DNA of 64,000 bases from assembly GCF_021403115.1 (NCBI RefSeq), contig NZ_JAJSSH010000004.1:248001-312000 (forward strand). The letters are read 5' to 3'. Numbering within the stretch: the stretch's first letter is position 1; each line of letters begins with the position of its first letter. This DNA is from Sphingobium sufflavum. GTDB lineage: Bacteria > Pseudomonadota > Alphaproteobacteria > Sphingomonadales > Sphingomonadaceae. The position numbers and the translations under genes are program-made. Of the stretch, positions 53,547 to 62,420 are shown piece by piece. The notes below the pieces were generated by a model. The model ran no database searches. It was not told the origin of the DNA and was given only the letters and a program-made list of their open reading frames with translations.

Positions 53547-54264
53547 TTATCGAATGATCGCCCAGCCATCGTCCCGGCGACCGATCGCGGCAGACCAGCC
53601 AAACGGCCCATCCTCATCACGCCCCTGCAACAAATCCTCGCCAGCGGGATCGAGCAACAGCAACCACCTGCCATCGGCGCAAAGACGCGACGCTGCAATC
53701 GGGCGCAGTGTGGTAATCGGCAACTGGGTGGTAATATCCTCCACGACCACCGCCTCTATCGCGGCCAGAGTGCGGTTGGGGAAAGCCCGCGCCATGTCGT
53801 GATGCTTGGGCTTTGCAGCGGCGATCAGCCACCCTGCGTCGCGGTTGCGCCAGGCATCCACCACCCGCTCTATATAAGGATGTGCCTGATCCATGGCAGC
53901 GTCGATACCGGGCCAGCGGCGGCAGGTATCCCAGGCCCAGACCAACGGGCCAACCGGGCTGGTAAAGGTCATGGCGACCGGCTCCTCGCCCGGGGGACGG
54001 ACGGTCTATTCGCGCCAGATCGCGCCCGGCGCCTACGAAAAACTCCTCGCCATCGTCGAACAGCGCGATGCGCAGCAACAGGCGCGGCGGCCCCACCACG
54101 CGCAGCCGCACCTCCAGCCGGTTCGCGCCCTGCACAATGTAGGACGGAACCGGCAGATAGGCCCGGAACGGCATAGGCTTGACGGGAACGACGGGAATGT
54201 CGTTGATCCGCACCTCCCCGACCAGACCCTCACAATCCAGCTCCATGTAGAGAAGGTCGCTCAT
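53547..54264 (-). pseudogene. Hypothetical protein, frameshifted
   Basis: Two frames join to make a protein of about 239 residues. The N-terminal part (MSDLLYMELDCEGLVGEVRI, then a Trp-free beta-rich region to FVGAGRDLARID) meets the second frame (EEPVAMTFTSPVGPLVWAWD, ending RRDDGWAIIR) at a CCCCC run near 53990; removal of one C restores continuity. No family recognised. It overlaps the upstream hypothetical gene as ATGA (54261-54264), so the two were made as a unit. Could be a sequencing error. Confidence 0.55.
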
Positions 54265-55370
54265 CCTGACGCGTCATCCTTTGGCGAAGTGCCACCCCAC
54301 AAGACATATTGCTTGGTCTTGTTCTTGCTGAACGCGGATCGGTAGAAGATAGTGGCGACGATGGGATCACCGAGCAGTCGTTTGTCCCATTGTCCGAAAT
54401 CCAGCAGGTTGCGCGGTTCGCACGACCCCAGCCAGCGCACGCCCCCCCCCGCCGCTGCACCACCCGCCGCACCGACCTCGAACCACAGAAATGTCGCCTT
54501 GCCGATCAGCGTGCTGGACAGGGTGATGGTGCCGATTGCCTTGAGTTCATGTTCGAACCCTGCGGGCGGGAAGGCCAGCGACCGCCCCTTTGCCTCATAG
54601 GCCACCGTCGCGGTGCCGGTCGCCGTTACCGAAAGCTCCACCGACGCGCCCGTTCCGAGCAGGCTGCGCCCCACCGTGACGCCGATGCTGCCCGATATTT
54701 CGAGCAGCTTCGCCGCCACCTCCACATCCCAATAGGGTTGCAGCGCACGCCAGCGGTCGCCCTTGAGCGAATCCGAACCTGTCAGCTTGTGGCCCAGGAA
54801 CAGGTCGATGGTCATCACCTCCAGCGACAGGGAGGCCGAGGGGCGCACGATGGAAGGAGAATAATCGTTCAGAAATGCAAAGGCGAGCATCAGATTATCC
54901 TTGATGCCCTTACTGAAGTGCAGAATGTCGTTGACGCATTTCAAAGCCGTCGCCGCGCTCTTATACTGCTGCTTCAACTCCGACCAGCCGATCGCCCGAT
55001 CATTGACAAGCACCGTCAGGTCAAGGCCGTCATCTTCCTCCTTCCCCCAATAATCGCCAGACAGGCGCGACGTGGGCGGAGGGCGCAGCCGTTTGATGTC
55101 CGCGCGGGCCGCCGTGCGCGCCTTGGTCGCATCTTTGTTCGCGGACTTCCAGCGAGCACGGGCCGCACGAGTGCCACCAGCGAGCTTTTTCGGTCGCGCA
55201 CCCGCTCCATTGCCATCTGCGACCGATTGGAGCGCGTCGCGCTTTTCCGTGTAGTCTGCATTGGCGGCGTCGCGCGCATCGCCAGCACCCTGATAACCCC
55301 AGCCGATTTCCCAGCAATAGGGACCGAATCCCAGCTCGATCCCCGTAGTACCGGTGGGATAGGCCAGCAC
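54261..55370 (-). CDS. Hypothetical protein, probably lacking its original N-terminus
   Basis: 369 residues from GTG at 55370. The frame stays open about 60 bases further upstream (ASGPDTTGLKALVLAYPTG) to a TAG near 55437 without any ATG or good start, and the first residues already look like the middle of a domain, so a 5' truncation is suspected. Features: Ala/Lys/Arg-rich helical region (about 70-100), a later Ala/Gly-rich stretch (FEVGAAGGAAAGGGVRWLGS) and beta-rich middle. No family recognised. Coupled to the next gene by ATGA. Sits at the edge of the plasmid backbone, where rearrangement is plausible. Confidence 0.5.
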   Translation of the reverse strand: MLAYPTGTTGIELGFGPYCWEIGWGYQGAGDARDAANADYTEKRDALQSVADGNGAGARPKKLAGGTRAARARWKSANKDATKARTAARADIKRLRPPPTSRLSGDYWGKEEDDGLDLTVLVNDRAIGWSELKQQYKSAATALKCVNDILHFSKGIKDNLMLAFAFLNDYSPSIVRPSASLSLEVMTIDLFLGHKLTGSDSLKGDRWRALQPYWDVEVAAKLLEISGSIGVTVGRSLLGTGASVELSVTATGTATVAYEAKGRSLAFPPAGFEHELKAIGTITLSSTLIGKATFLWFEVGAAGGAAAGGGVRWLGSCEPRNLLDFGQWDKRLLGDPIVATIFYRSAFSKNKTKQYVLWGGTSPKDDASG

Positions 55371-55439
55371 CAGCGCCTTCAGCCCCGTGGTATCCGGGCC
55401 AGAGGCCGGGCGACCAGCCGTCAGACCGACCTATGCGCC

Positions 55440-55804
55440 CTGCTCCGCACCTTCGCTTTGCCGATGGAACAGGCCTGAACGAAGAAGCAAAGGTCTTGCC
55501 ACAAGATGATGGCCCTTACGAACTTGCGAATCATCCGGGAGCGTAGAGGCCAAAATCTTCCTTTGAAGATCCGACCAACCGTGGCTTTACCATTGACCAG
55601 ATGGCAAAGTTGGCAAAAATTCGTTCCCGCCAAACGCCACAGGAGCGCAACTATACGCAATCCGTAACCCGTGGGTATCTCGCCAACCCATGACGGCCTG
55701 ACGGCCTTTAAAATCGAAAATAGAGGCATGCGCCCTTAGCATCGATCAAGGATGCTCATCCTGAAGCTTTAAAGCAAGGCAAAAAGATCACCCCCATTGT
55801 CAAA
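55440..55804. other. Intergenic region between hypothetical pair and parA
   Basis: About 365 bases with lower GC than the rest of the window. One minus-strand open frame (55421-55729) has no recognisable domain or ribosome-binding site and is not called. May contain the junction between accessory DNA and plasmid backbone; no target-site duplication or inverted terminal repeat was seen. Confidence 0.4.
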
Positions 55805-55844
55805 TTGAATGAAATTTGCGATATGGCGCAATAATATTATTCAA
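55805..55844 (+). promoter_or_regulatory. Candidate parAB operator/promoter
   Basis: Nested inverted repeats: TTGAAT (55805-55810) with ATTCAA (55839-55844), the latter overlapping a perfect 12-base palindrome AATAATATTATT (55830-55841). Lies 20 bases before the parA start. ParA proteins of this type with an N-terminal helix-turn-helix bind such sites to regulate their own operon; binding here is inferred. Confidence 0.5.
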
Positions 55845-55864
55845 TTCTAGCGTTGAGGCTCAGA

Positions 55865-57061
55865 ATGAACGCAGTCATAGATCAAATCGGCGATCTCGCG
55901 GAAGCGGGTGAGAAAATGATCGAGCGCCTCCGACGCAAGGCTTTCTTACCCGAAAGCCGCAAGGAGTTGAATGTCCGCTTCGGCATCGCCGAGGCAGCGC
56001 AGCTTCTCGGCTGCTCAACCAACCGTATTCGTATGGCGGAGGACGATGGTCGTCTCCCCCCTGCTCCACCGACCGAAAATGGCCGCCGTCCCGGCTACAC
56101 CGTAGAAGAGCTGCTCAACATGCGATCTGTTCTGGGAGCCTCACCCGAGCGTGCGCCGCTCGACATACCAGCTATCGTCGCAGTGCAGAATTTCAAAGGC
56201 GGCGTCGGCAAGTCTACCGTGACCTGCCACCTCGCCCATTATTTCGCGGTGCAGGGGTATCGCGTGCTGGTGGTCGATTGCGACAGCCAGGCCACCACCA
56301 CCACCCTGTTCGGATTCAACCCGCACTTCAATATCCAGCGGGAGGAGACTCTCTACCCATATCTCTCGATCGACCCAACCCAGACGGACCTGCTTTATGC
56401 AGTCAAGCATACGGCATGGCCCAATGTCGACCTCATCCCGTCCAACCTCGAACTGTTCGACGTGGAATATGAACTGGCGGCGGCAGGCAGCGATGGCGGC
56501 TCTGTCCTTGCCGCACGCTTCCGCAAGCTCAAGAAAGGACTGGCCGACCTCGCACGCAACTATGATATCGTGCTGCTCGATCCGCCTCCAGCGCTGGGGA
56601 CGATCAGCCTCGCCGTGATGCAGGCCGCCAACGCCCTGCTCGTCCCGCTGGCCGCGACCACTCCGGACTTCTGCTCGACAGTGCAGTTCCTATCGATGAT
56701 GGATCAGGTGCTAGCCCAGTTGCGACAAGCTGGCATCGATGTGGACTATCAATTCATTCGCCTGATCTGTTCCAAATATGACGCCAATGACCCCAGCCAT
56801 GCGATGGTCCGCGCCATATTGGAGCAAAGTTTCGGCCCCGCCCTCCTTCCCGTTCCCATATTAGAAAGCGCGGAAATCAGCCATGCCGCGCTGCGCATGA
56901 TGAGCGTCTATGAACTGGAACGACCGATTGGCACGCCACGCACCCACAAGCGGTGCCGTGCCAATCTTGATGAGGCTCTCGGTCAAGTCGAGGCGCTTGT
57001 CCGGCAGAGCTGGGGCCGCGTTACCCCAGCGCGAGAAGAGGATATTGTCAATGCAGCCTGA
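55865..57061 (+). CDS. parA: ParA-type partition ATPase
   Basis: 398 residues, type Ia plasmid ParA. An N-terminal MerR-like helix-turn-helix (FGIAEAAQLLGCSTNRIRMA, about 39-58) precedes the deviant Walker A motif KGGVGKST (111-118), Walker A' VVDCDSQATTT and Walker B-like IVLLDPPPALGTISL. It moves plasmid copies apart with ParB and represses its own operon. GAGG lies six bases upstream of the ATG; a TTG four codons earlier is in frame but lacks spacing. parB follows 83 bases downstream, with parS beyond it. Confidence 0.95.
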   Translation: MNAVIDQIGDLAEAGEKMIERLRRKAFLPESRKELNVRFGIAEAAQLLGCSTNRIRMAEDDGRLPPAPPTENGRRPGYTVEELLNMRSVLGASPERAPLDIPAIVAVQNFKGGVGKSTVTCHLAHYFAVQGYRVLVVDCDSQATTTTLFGFNPHFNIQREETLYPYLSIDPTQTDLLYAVKHTAWPNVDLIPSNLELFDVEYELAAAGSDGGSVLAARFRKLKKGLADLARNYDIVLLDPPPALGTISLAVMQAANALLVPLAATTPDFCSTVQFLSMMDQVLAQLRQAGIDVDYQFIRLICSKYDANDPSHAMVRAILEQSFGPALLPVPILESAEISHAALRMMSVYELERPIGTPRTHKRCRANLDEALGQVEALVRQSWGRVTPAREEDIVNAA

Positions 57062-57144
57062 CCTCCTCACGGCATCCAACAGCCTGTCCTACAGCCACCC
57101 CAATGGCATAGGTACGCGCGCCCTGCCCCATCTGGAGGTTTCCC

Positions 57145-58203
57145 ATGGCACGTAAGCAGTCCGATTATCTTGCGGCCCTCCTTTCGGACGAAGTGGACGC
57201 AAACGCCGTTGCTGTGCCAGAGGAAAAGGCGCCTGACGTGGCTTCTCTCCGCCCGGAACGGACGCGCGGAACCACTCTGCTTGGCCGCGAATCCGCCCTT
57301 GCTCGTGTTGCCTCGGGCGAAGTGCGGCAGGTCACCCAATTGCTCCTCAACCCGGCACGCGTTCGCATCTGGACGGGCAACGCGCGACATTATGCTGACC
57401 TCAATGCGGAGAACTGCGCGGAACTGATCGACTCCATCGTAGCGGAGGGCGGGCAGAAAGTCCCCGCCGTCGTACGCCGCGTGGAGGATGACCCAGACCA
57501 TGATTTCGAAGTTATCGCGGGCACCCGCCGTCACTGGTCGATCAGTTGGCTGCGTAAACACAGCTATCCCGATATGCAGTTTGTGGCACAAGTCGCACAA
57601 CTGGATGACGAGGCCGCCTTCCGCCTCGCCGACTTGGAAAACCGCGCACGTAAAGATGTGTCGGATCTCGAAAGGGCGCGTAATTATGCCGAAGCCCTGA
57701 AGGCCCATTACGGCAGTCATCTGACTCGCATGGCGGAACGACTAAAGTTATCTAAGGGCTGGCTGTCCAAGATGATCAAGGTCGCGGGCATCCCCGATGC
57801 AGTCATCGCGGCCTTCGCCTCTCCCTCCGATGTGCAACTCAAGCCCGCTTACACCTTGGCGCAAGCGTTAGACGACCGGGAAGCGGCCAAGGCCATCGCC
57901 GCTGTTGCCCGCCGTATCGCTGTTGAACAAAAAGCGCTACGCGAAGAGGAAAACGCCCCAATTCCAGCCGCTGATGTGCTCAAGCGGCTACTTGCGGCGC
58001 CCACCATCCAGGTCGACCGATCCGAACCCTATGCGGCCCTCAGCCGTCATGGCCGTACCCTGCTCTCTATCCAGTCGGCCAATCGGCAAGGCGTCACCAT
58101 TCGGCTGCACTCCGGTTCCGGGGCAAACGAGGATGAGATTATCGATGCTCTGCGCGCCGCACTACGGCATTTGGAAGAGTGTGGCCGGGGCCTACACCGT
58201 TGA
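57145..58203 (+). CDS. parB: ParB/RepB-type partition protein
   Basis: 352 residues. The N-terminal ParB/sulfiredoxin-like nucleotide domain (about 60-150) includes VIAGTRRHWSISWLRKH, matching the phosphate-binding box of CTP-dependent ParB clamps. The central helix-turn-helix lies at MAERLKLSKGWLSKMIKVAG (about 195-214), followed by a C-terminal dimer domain. It loads at parS and is carried by ParA. GGAGG lies six bases before the ATG. A perfect palindrome that fits the RepB-type parS consensus is 98 bases after its stop. Confidence 0.93.
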   Translation: MARKQSDYLAALLSDEVDANAVAVPEEKAPDVASLRPERTRGTTLLGRESALARVASGEVRQVTQLLLNPARVRIWTGNARHYADLNAENCAELIDSIVAEGGQKVPAVVRRVEDDPDHDFEVIAGTRRHWSISWLRKHSYPDMQFVAQVAQLDDEAAFRLADLENRARKDVSDLERARNYAEALKAHYGSHLTRMAERLKLSKGWLSKMIKVAGIPDAVIAAFASPSDVQLKPAYTLAQALDDREAAKAIAAVARRIAVEQKALREEENAPIPAADVLKRLLAAPTIQVDRSEPYAALSRHGRTLLSIQSANRQGVTIRLHSGSGANEDEIIDALRAALRHLEECGRGLHR

Positions 58204-58300
58204 AGAAACTCACGATCCGCCTCGTCTTTCTCCTTAACGGTGGGAAGTTGACCATGGAGGGGCAAGGGCATTGTGTGGGGTCGTGCCATCAGAGACCTGT

Positions 58301-58316
58301 TTCCCCGGGGAAACGT
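58301..58316. other. parS: parS-like centromere site
   Basis: GTTTCCCCGGGGAAAC is a perfect 16-base palindrome matching the repABC-plasmid parS consensus GTTNNCNNNNGNNAAC at every fixed position. It is between parB and the replication gene, the usual place for a partition site. No second copy was noticed in the window. Confidence 0.82.
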
Positions 58317-58421
58317 TGAATCCAAACTACAGGTTCGCGGCCGCCATCGCCCTGCTCCTTGGTTGTCGTCCCCTTTCCTATTCGCACCATATTCCTCTCT
58401 CCTGACCGGATGCCGCCTGCC

Positions 58422-59693
58422 ATGACCATCTCCTCCAAACCCGGCATCAACGACCAGTTCGACCTTTTCCTGCCCTATGTCGTCGACCTCCCCATGCGTG
58501 ACCAGCGCGAAATGATGGAGCGCCCTTTCTTCTCCCTAGCCAAATCAAAACGGGTGAAACCGATCGATTATCACTCCCCCGACGGGAAAACATGGGTCCA
58601 TGTATCGGCCAATCCCGATTATGGCATGGCGACTATCTGGGACGCGGACATCCTGATTTATTGTGCATCGACGCTGGCTGACATGGCACGCCGTGGCCTC
58701 AACGACGTTCCTCGCAAGCTGCATCTTATGCCCTATGATCTGCTTCGAGCAATCAACCGCCCGACGACTGGCCGTGCTTATGAGTTGCTGGGCCAATCTC
58801 TCGACCGACTCGTCTCGACCACAATCAAAACCAATATCCGCGCCGAAAACCGGCGGGAAGCAACCTTCAGCTGGCTCGACGGCTGGACTCAGTTGGTCGA
58901 TGAAAAAACCGAACGATCGCGCGGGATGACCATCGAACTGAGCAACTGGTTCTATGAGGGCGTGCTGATGAAAGGCGGCGTCCTGTCCATCGACCGCGCC
59001 TATTTCGACCTGACCGGCGGACGCGAACGCTGGCTTTACAAAGTAGCACGCAAGCACGCAGGCGGCGCGGGTGAAGCAGGCTTTGCTATTTCCATGCCCA
59101 CCTTGTTCGAAAAGTCTGGGGCTGAGGGGCAGTATCGTCGCTTCAAGTTCGAAATCGCCAAGATTGCAGAGCGCGATCCCTTGCCCGGTTATCGCCTTGA
59201 GATGGAGCAGGCGAGCGGCAAGCGTGAACCCTCTGTCCGCATGCGCCGCCGGGACGAATCTGGGAGCAGTACACTTTCCACACAGCGTACCGCTTCTGCC
59301 CGGAAATCTGCCTCAACTGTGCACTCCAGTTCATTACAGACCCCGACCACCAACTCGACTTCCGCTCTCCCCACCAATTCCAAATCAGCCGCGTCCATCT
59401 CCGTCTCTGCCCCCTCCCCACGTGCGTCTATGGATGAGGCAATGCCCGTCGCTGATGTCAGCACCCTGATGCGCCGCAGCGTCATCAGAATGGCGACGCG
59501 CGCGACGGCTGGAGAGATGACCGACGCTACGCTAGCGATCCTGCGTGCCGAGTGTCCGGGCTGGGATTATCAAACACTTCACCAGGAGTTTCGCGACTGG
59601 ATCGATGGCGATGCTACCCGCACCCCAGTCAACTATCAGAAAGCCTTTATCGGCTTTGTCCGTCGCTTCCATGAAAAGAATCGACACCGCTGA
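58422..59693 (+). CDS. repA: Plasmid replication initiator, RPA family
   Basis: About 423 residues. The N-terminal 270 residues match the replication-initiator protein A (RPA) family of alphaproteobacterial plasmids: FDLFLPYVVDLPMRDQREMM, FFSLAKSKR, WDADILIYCAS and RKLHLMPYDLLRAINRPTTG. A Ser/Thr-rich linker (about 290-350) separates a C-terminal domain (CPGWDYQTLHQEFRDWIDGD). It should bind iterons and open the origin. ATG at 58422 is chosen; ATG at 58413 and a more distant start are in frame, none with a good ribosome-binding site. Iterons lie about 720 bases downstream. Confidence 0.9.
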   Translation: MTISSKPGINDQFDLFLPYVVDLPMRDQREMMERPFFSLAKSKRVKPIDYHSPDGKTWVHVSANPDYGMATIWDADILIYCASTLADMARRGLNDVPRKLHLMPYDLLRAINRPTTGRAYELLGQSLDRLVSTTIKTNIRAENRREATFSWLDGWTQLVDEKTERSRGMTIELSNWFYEGVLMKGGVLSIDRAYFDLTGGRERWLYKVARKHAGGAGEAGFAISMPTLFEKSGAEGQYRRFKFEIAKIAERDPLPGYRLEMEQASGKREPSVRMRRRDESGSSTLSTQRTASARKSASTVHSSSLQTPTTNSTSALPTNSKSAASISVSAPSPRASMDEAMPVADVSTLMRRSVIRMATRATAGEMTDATLAILRAECPGWDYQTLHQEFRDWIDGDATRTPVNYQKAFIGFVRRFHEKNRHR

Positions 59694-60413
59694 CCTGCGC
59701 GGATCGGCCATTGTCATACGGCTCGTGCTTTCCCTTTTTATTCTTTCGCCTGCGGTGTTGCGAACTCCCCCAAGCTTCCCCCTTACACCCTAACGTGGGT
59801 AGCTCCTGTTTGCCCGTTCACCGGTTTATATGCGCAAACATTAGCGTATCGGCTACTGCCCATACCGGTCAGAATTGCAGGCCTATTGCTGCACGCTCAC
59901 ACAGAAGAGCGCATCATGGCCTATACGGTTTCGTTTTTATTACCCTGCAAACGCGATAGCCGCCGAGAAGCTCAGACTGCGACTGACGTCCGTCAGACCT
60001 GCCGTCCCCAAGCCTTGTGCTTACAGCCTTTCTCACCAAGCATTACCGTCTATGCCCTACTGTGCGTCCTCTGAAGCGAGGACAGCAGAACAAGATCGGC
60101 CCGGTGGCAATTTTCTTCTTACGAAGAGGGCAGTGCAGGGGCGCAACCACATCCATCGCCGGAAGGAATCTCATAAGGTATGCCTCCCTCATATCCTGCG
60201 TCCTTGGTCGGACATTCCCATTGGTTCACCGGAATTATATTTTACGATATCGGCCTGTTCCTGAAGTGTCGGGTTTCTTGCATCTCTCCGATCCAGCGGC
60301 CGCTTCCACCTTCCAACCGTCCATTTTGCCACAAGCAATTGAACCACCTTGCCTCACTGTTGATGTGAAGTGATTCAATGCGCCGCCTCTCGACCACCAT
60401 ATATGGCTAGCTT
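59694..60413. other. Non-coding region downstream of the replication gene
   Basis: About 720 bases with moderate GC and no credible gene on either strand; several short frames lack ribosome-binding sites and domains. Probably part of the replication region. No tRNA or clear hairpin terminator was recognised. Confidence 0.5.
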
Positions 60414-60523
60414 CGACACAAGAGGAACGGATGTCGCTCCATCGGGAACGGAGGCCCGACACATCAGGAACGACAGCACCGACATTTCGGGGACATTTCT
60501 TCGACATTTTAGGAACGAGCTAG
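60414..60523 (+). other. oriV: Iteron array, probable oriV
   Basis: Five direct repeats begin at 60414, 60435, 60457, 60480 and 60502, a 21-23-base period of about two helical turns. Units share CGACA at the start and GGAACG in the middle: CGACACAAGAGGAACGGA, CGCTCCATCGGGAACGGA, CGACACATCAGGAACGAC, CGACATTTCGGGGACATT, CGACATTTTAGGAACGAG. The second and fourth are degenerate. Just beyond are a palindrome and an AT-rich stretch. This is the layout of an iteron-controlled plasmid origin read by the neighbouring initiator. Confidence 0.75.
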
Positions 60524-60530
60524 AAGGGCC

Positions 60531-60553
60531 GAATCGCGGATTCATCGCGATTC
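60531..60553. repeat. Inverted repeat beside the iterons
   Basis: GAATCGCG and CGCGATTC, perfect eight-base arms around seven bases, eight bases after the last iteron. Possible initiator or host-factor site in the origin. Confidence 0.6.
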
Positions 60554-60564
60554 GCAAGGTATCC

Positions 60565-60640
60565 CTAGTGCCTTAACTCTTTAACCTTAGAGATAAACCT
60601 CATAACTATCAGGATATATTGGCTTTTTCTTGGAAGGGAG
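60565..60640. other. AT-rich stretch, candidate duplex-unwinding element
   Basis: A run such as CTTTAACCTTAGAGATAAAC, CATAACTATCAGGATATATT and GGCTTTTTCTTGG is markedly AT-rich compared with the rest of the window and adjoins the iterons, as expected for the melting region of an origin. No clear DnaA box was found by eye. Confidence 0.5.
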
Positions 60641-60690
60641 GAGGGGCTTTCCACCTTGCAGAACCCTCATTTCCATCCTCTCGTATAACT

Positions 60691-62139
60691 CTATGCGTTC
60701 GGTAGCATCCGCCCCGCAGGGTCTGCTTCTGCTTGGACCATCTCACCAGCTTCCTCTGCTGATACTGCCAGAGTTAATCCACGCCAGTCACCCCAACGGT
60801 AATAACTTCCCGTCAGCAACACGGAAATGACACCACCGATAGGATAGCTCCACCAGATCGCGTCTGATCCAATCAGTGGTTTTAGCAACAACACGCTACC
60901 TAATCGTCCAGGCAGATAGGCCACAGAGATAATCAGCAAGGGCATAAGCGTCGCACCATTCGCACGAGTAATCCCTGTCCACACCATAGTCGCCCCGATC
61001 AGGACGAAACTCCAGTTAACAATCAAACCGATGGTGCGGCCAATCTCTAGCGCCTCGAAGTCCGTTGGCAGGAACAGCTTCAATATCTGCACTTCAAAGA
61101 GAGCGATGACGATAACCAGCATACCGGTCAGGACGATATTCGTAATCAGCCCCGCTCGTGCGATGGCACTGACCCGATCCCAACGGCTCGCACCAATATT
61201 CTGCGCAGCCATCGCGCTCACGGCCATACCTACGGCGATGCCGGGCATCTGGATATAGGTCCATATCTGCGTCGTGGCGCCATAAGCCGCGACAAAGGCC
61301 ATCCCTTCCGCATTAACGAAGCCCAAAAGGGTGATGGCAGACCCTGCGACTACGATCATCTGGAGGCCCATGGGAATGCCTTTCGCCAATATTACCCGCA
61401 CGAGCGTCCATTCCGGCAACAGATAACGCCATTCCGCCCCCCGCAACCGCACCATTAGGTCATGGCGATAGATGACAACAATCATCAACAGGAAGGAGAA
61501 GAGGTTAGCCAGCATGGTGGCGAGAGCGGCACCCTCTATCCCGAGCTGCGGAAGGCCGAACATCCCTCGGATCAACAGAGGATTGAGGATGATATCCAGC
61601 AACATGCCAGGAATTTGCAAATAGAGCGGAGTCATGCTGTCTCCGACTCCACGCAGCGACATGGCAAAATAAACGGTTAGTAGCGCGAATGGGAGGCCCA
61701 GAAACATCACTCGCAAATATGTCAGGGCCCCCGGATAAACTTGAGGTGGAGTGACCAGAACGTGCAGCAGCACGGGAGAGATCAACCAGCCCAGAACAGC
61801 ACTGGCTATACCCAACATCAAGAAAAGGCTCAGTCCCGTACCGAACGCCCTGCGCATGGCTGTAATATCCCGGCGCCCGATATTCTGGCCGATCAGGATA
61901 GTCGTCGCCATGCCAAAGCCGAACACTAGGCTTAACATCATAAACATGATCAGGTTTGCATTGGCGGTCGCGGCCAGTCCTGCAGCGCCCAGATATTGCC
62001 CAACCCATACGGCGTTTATCGACCCGTTTATCGATTGGAGTATATTGGATCCCAGCGTGGGTAGAGCAAAGAAGAATAGGGTCCGCAGGATCGGGCCTTC
62101 AATCAGATTGGGTGCGGCCTTGGTGCTTGTCCGGTTCAC
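60691..62139 (-). CDS. MATE-family efflux transporter
   Basis: 482 residues with about 12 hydrophobic segments in two six-helix MatE halves (starts FFFALPTLGSNILQSINGSI and ILAKGIPMGLQMIVVAGSAI). The pattern VWVGQYLGAAGLAATANANL is typical of MATE transporters, which export cationic drugs or organic compounds using Na+ or H+ gradients. Start is GTG at 62139 with no strong ribosome-binding site. Transcribed towards the origin region. Located between the origin and a broken TonB receptor gene; base composition is lower in GC than the catabolic clusters. Confidence 0.9.
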   Translation of the reverse strand: MNRTSTKAAPNLIEGPILRTLFFFALPTLGSNILQSINGSINAVWVGQYLGAAGLAATANANLIMFMMLSLVFGFGMATTILIGQNIGRRDITAMRRAFGTGLSLFLMLGIASAVLGWLISPVLLHVLVTPPQVYPGALTYLRVMFLGLPFALLTVYFAMSLRGVGDSMTPLYLQIPGMLLDIILNPLLIRGMFGLPQLGIEGAALATMLANLFSFLLMIVVIYRHDLMVRLRGAEWRYLLPEWTLVRVILAKGIPMGLQMIVVAGSAITLLGFVNAEGMAFVAAYGATTQIWTYIQMPGIAVGMAVSAMAAQNIGASRWDRVSAIARAGLITNIVLTGMLVIVIALFEVQILKLFLPTDFEALEIGRTIGLIVNWSFVLIGATMVWTGITRANGATLMPLLIISVAYLPGRLGSVLLLKPLIGSDAIWWSYPIGGVISVLLTGSYYRWGDWRGLTLAVSAEEAGEMVQAEADPAGRMLPNA

Positions 62140-62420
62140 GTTGCTATCGCCCAGTTGTGAGAGGAAGAAGGCGGATGGCCCACCCAGGGGTTACAGAGCA
62201 TCCGAATGGCACCCAAGCATAACCCCGAAACGTCCATATTGCAGCCTTGTTGGACCAAGAATGGCTACGCAAGAGTATCGTACTGATCGGTTAGCGGGAG
62301 ACGCACGGGGGTTCACGCAATTTTTGCTTCTCACGTCTTTGCGTCTGTATTCGGCTTTCGCGTGGCAGGCCCATGGAGACCATGGGAGCTGGATGGATTG
62401 ATCCGCCTTCGGCAATAGCG
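62140..62420. other. Divergent intergenic region with palindrome
   Basis: About 280 bases between the MATE gene and the TonB receptor remnant. Contains CCCATGG-AGA-CCATGGG, a perfect seven-base-arm inverted repeat at 62370-62386, 35 bases before the receptor start, possibly an operator. Nothing else recognised. Confidence 0.45.

Noticed and set aside
55421..55729. A 102-codon minus-strand frame ahead of parA
   Set aside because: No ribosome-binding site, no domain and an Arg/Trp-rich composition; it overlaps the suspected truncation point of the hypothetical gene.
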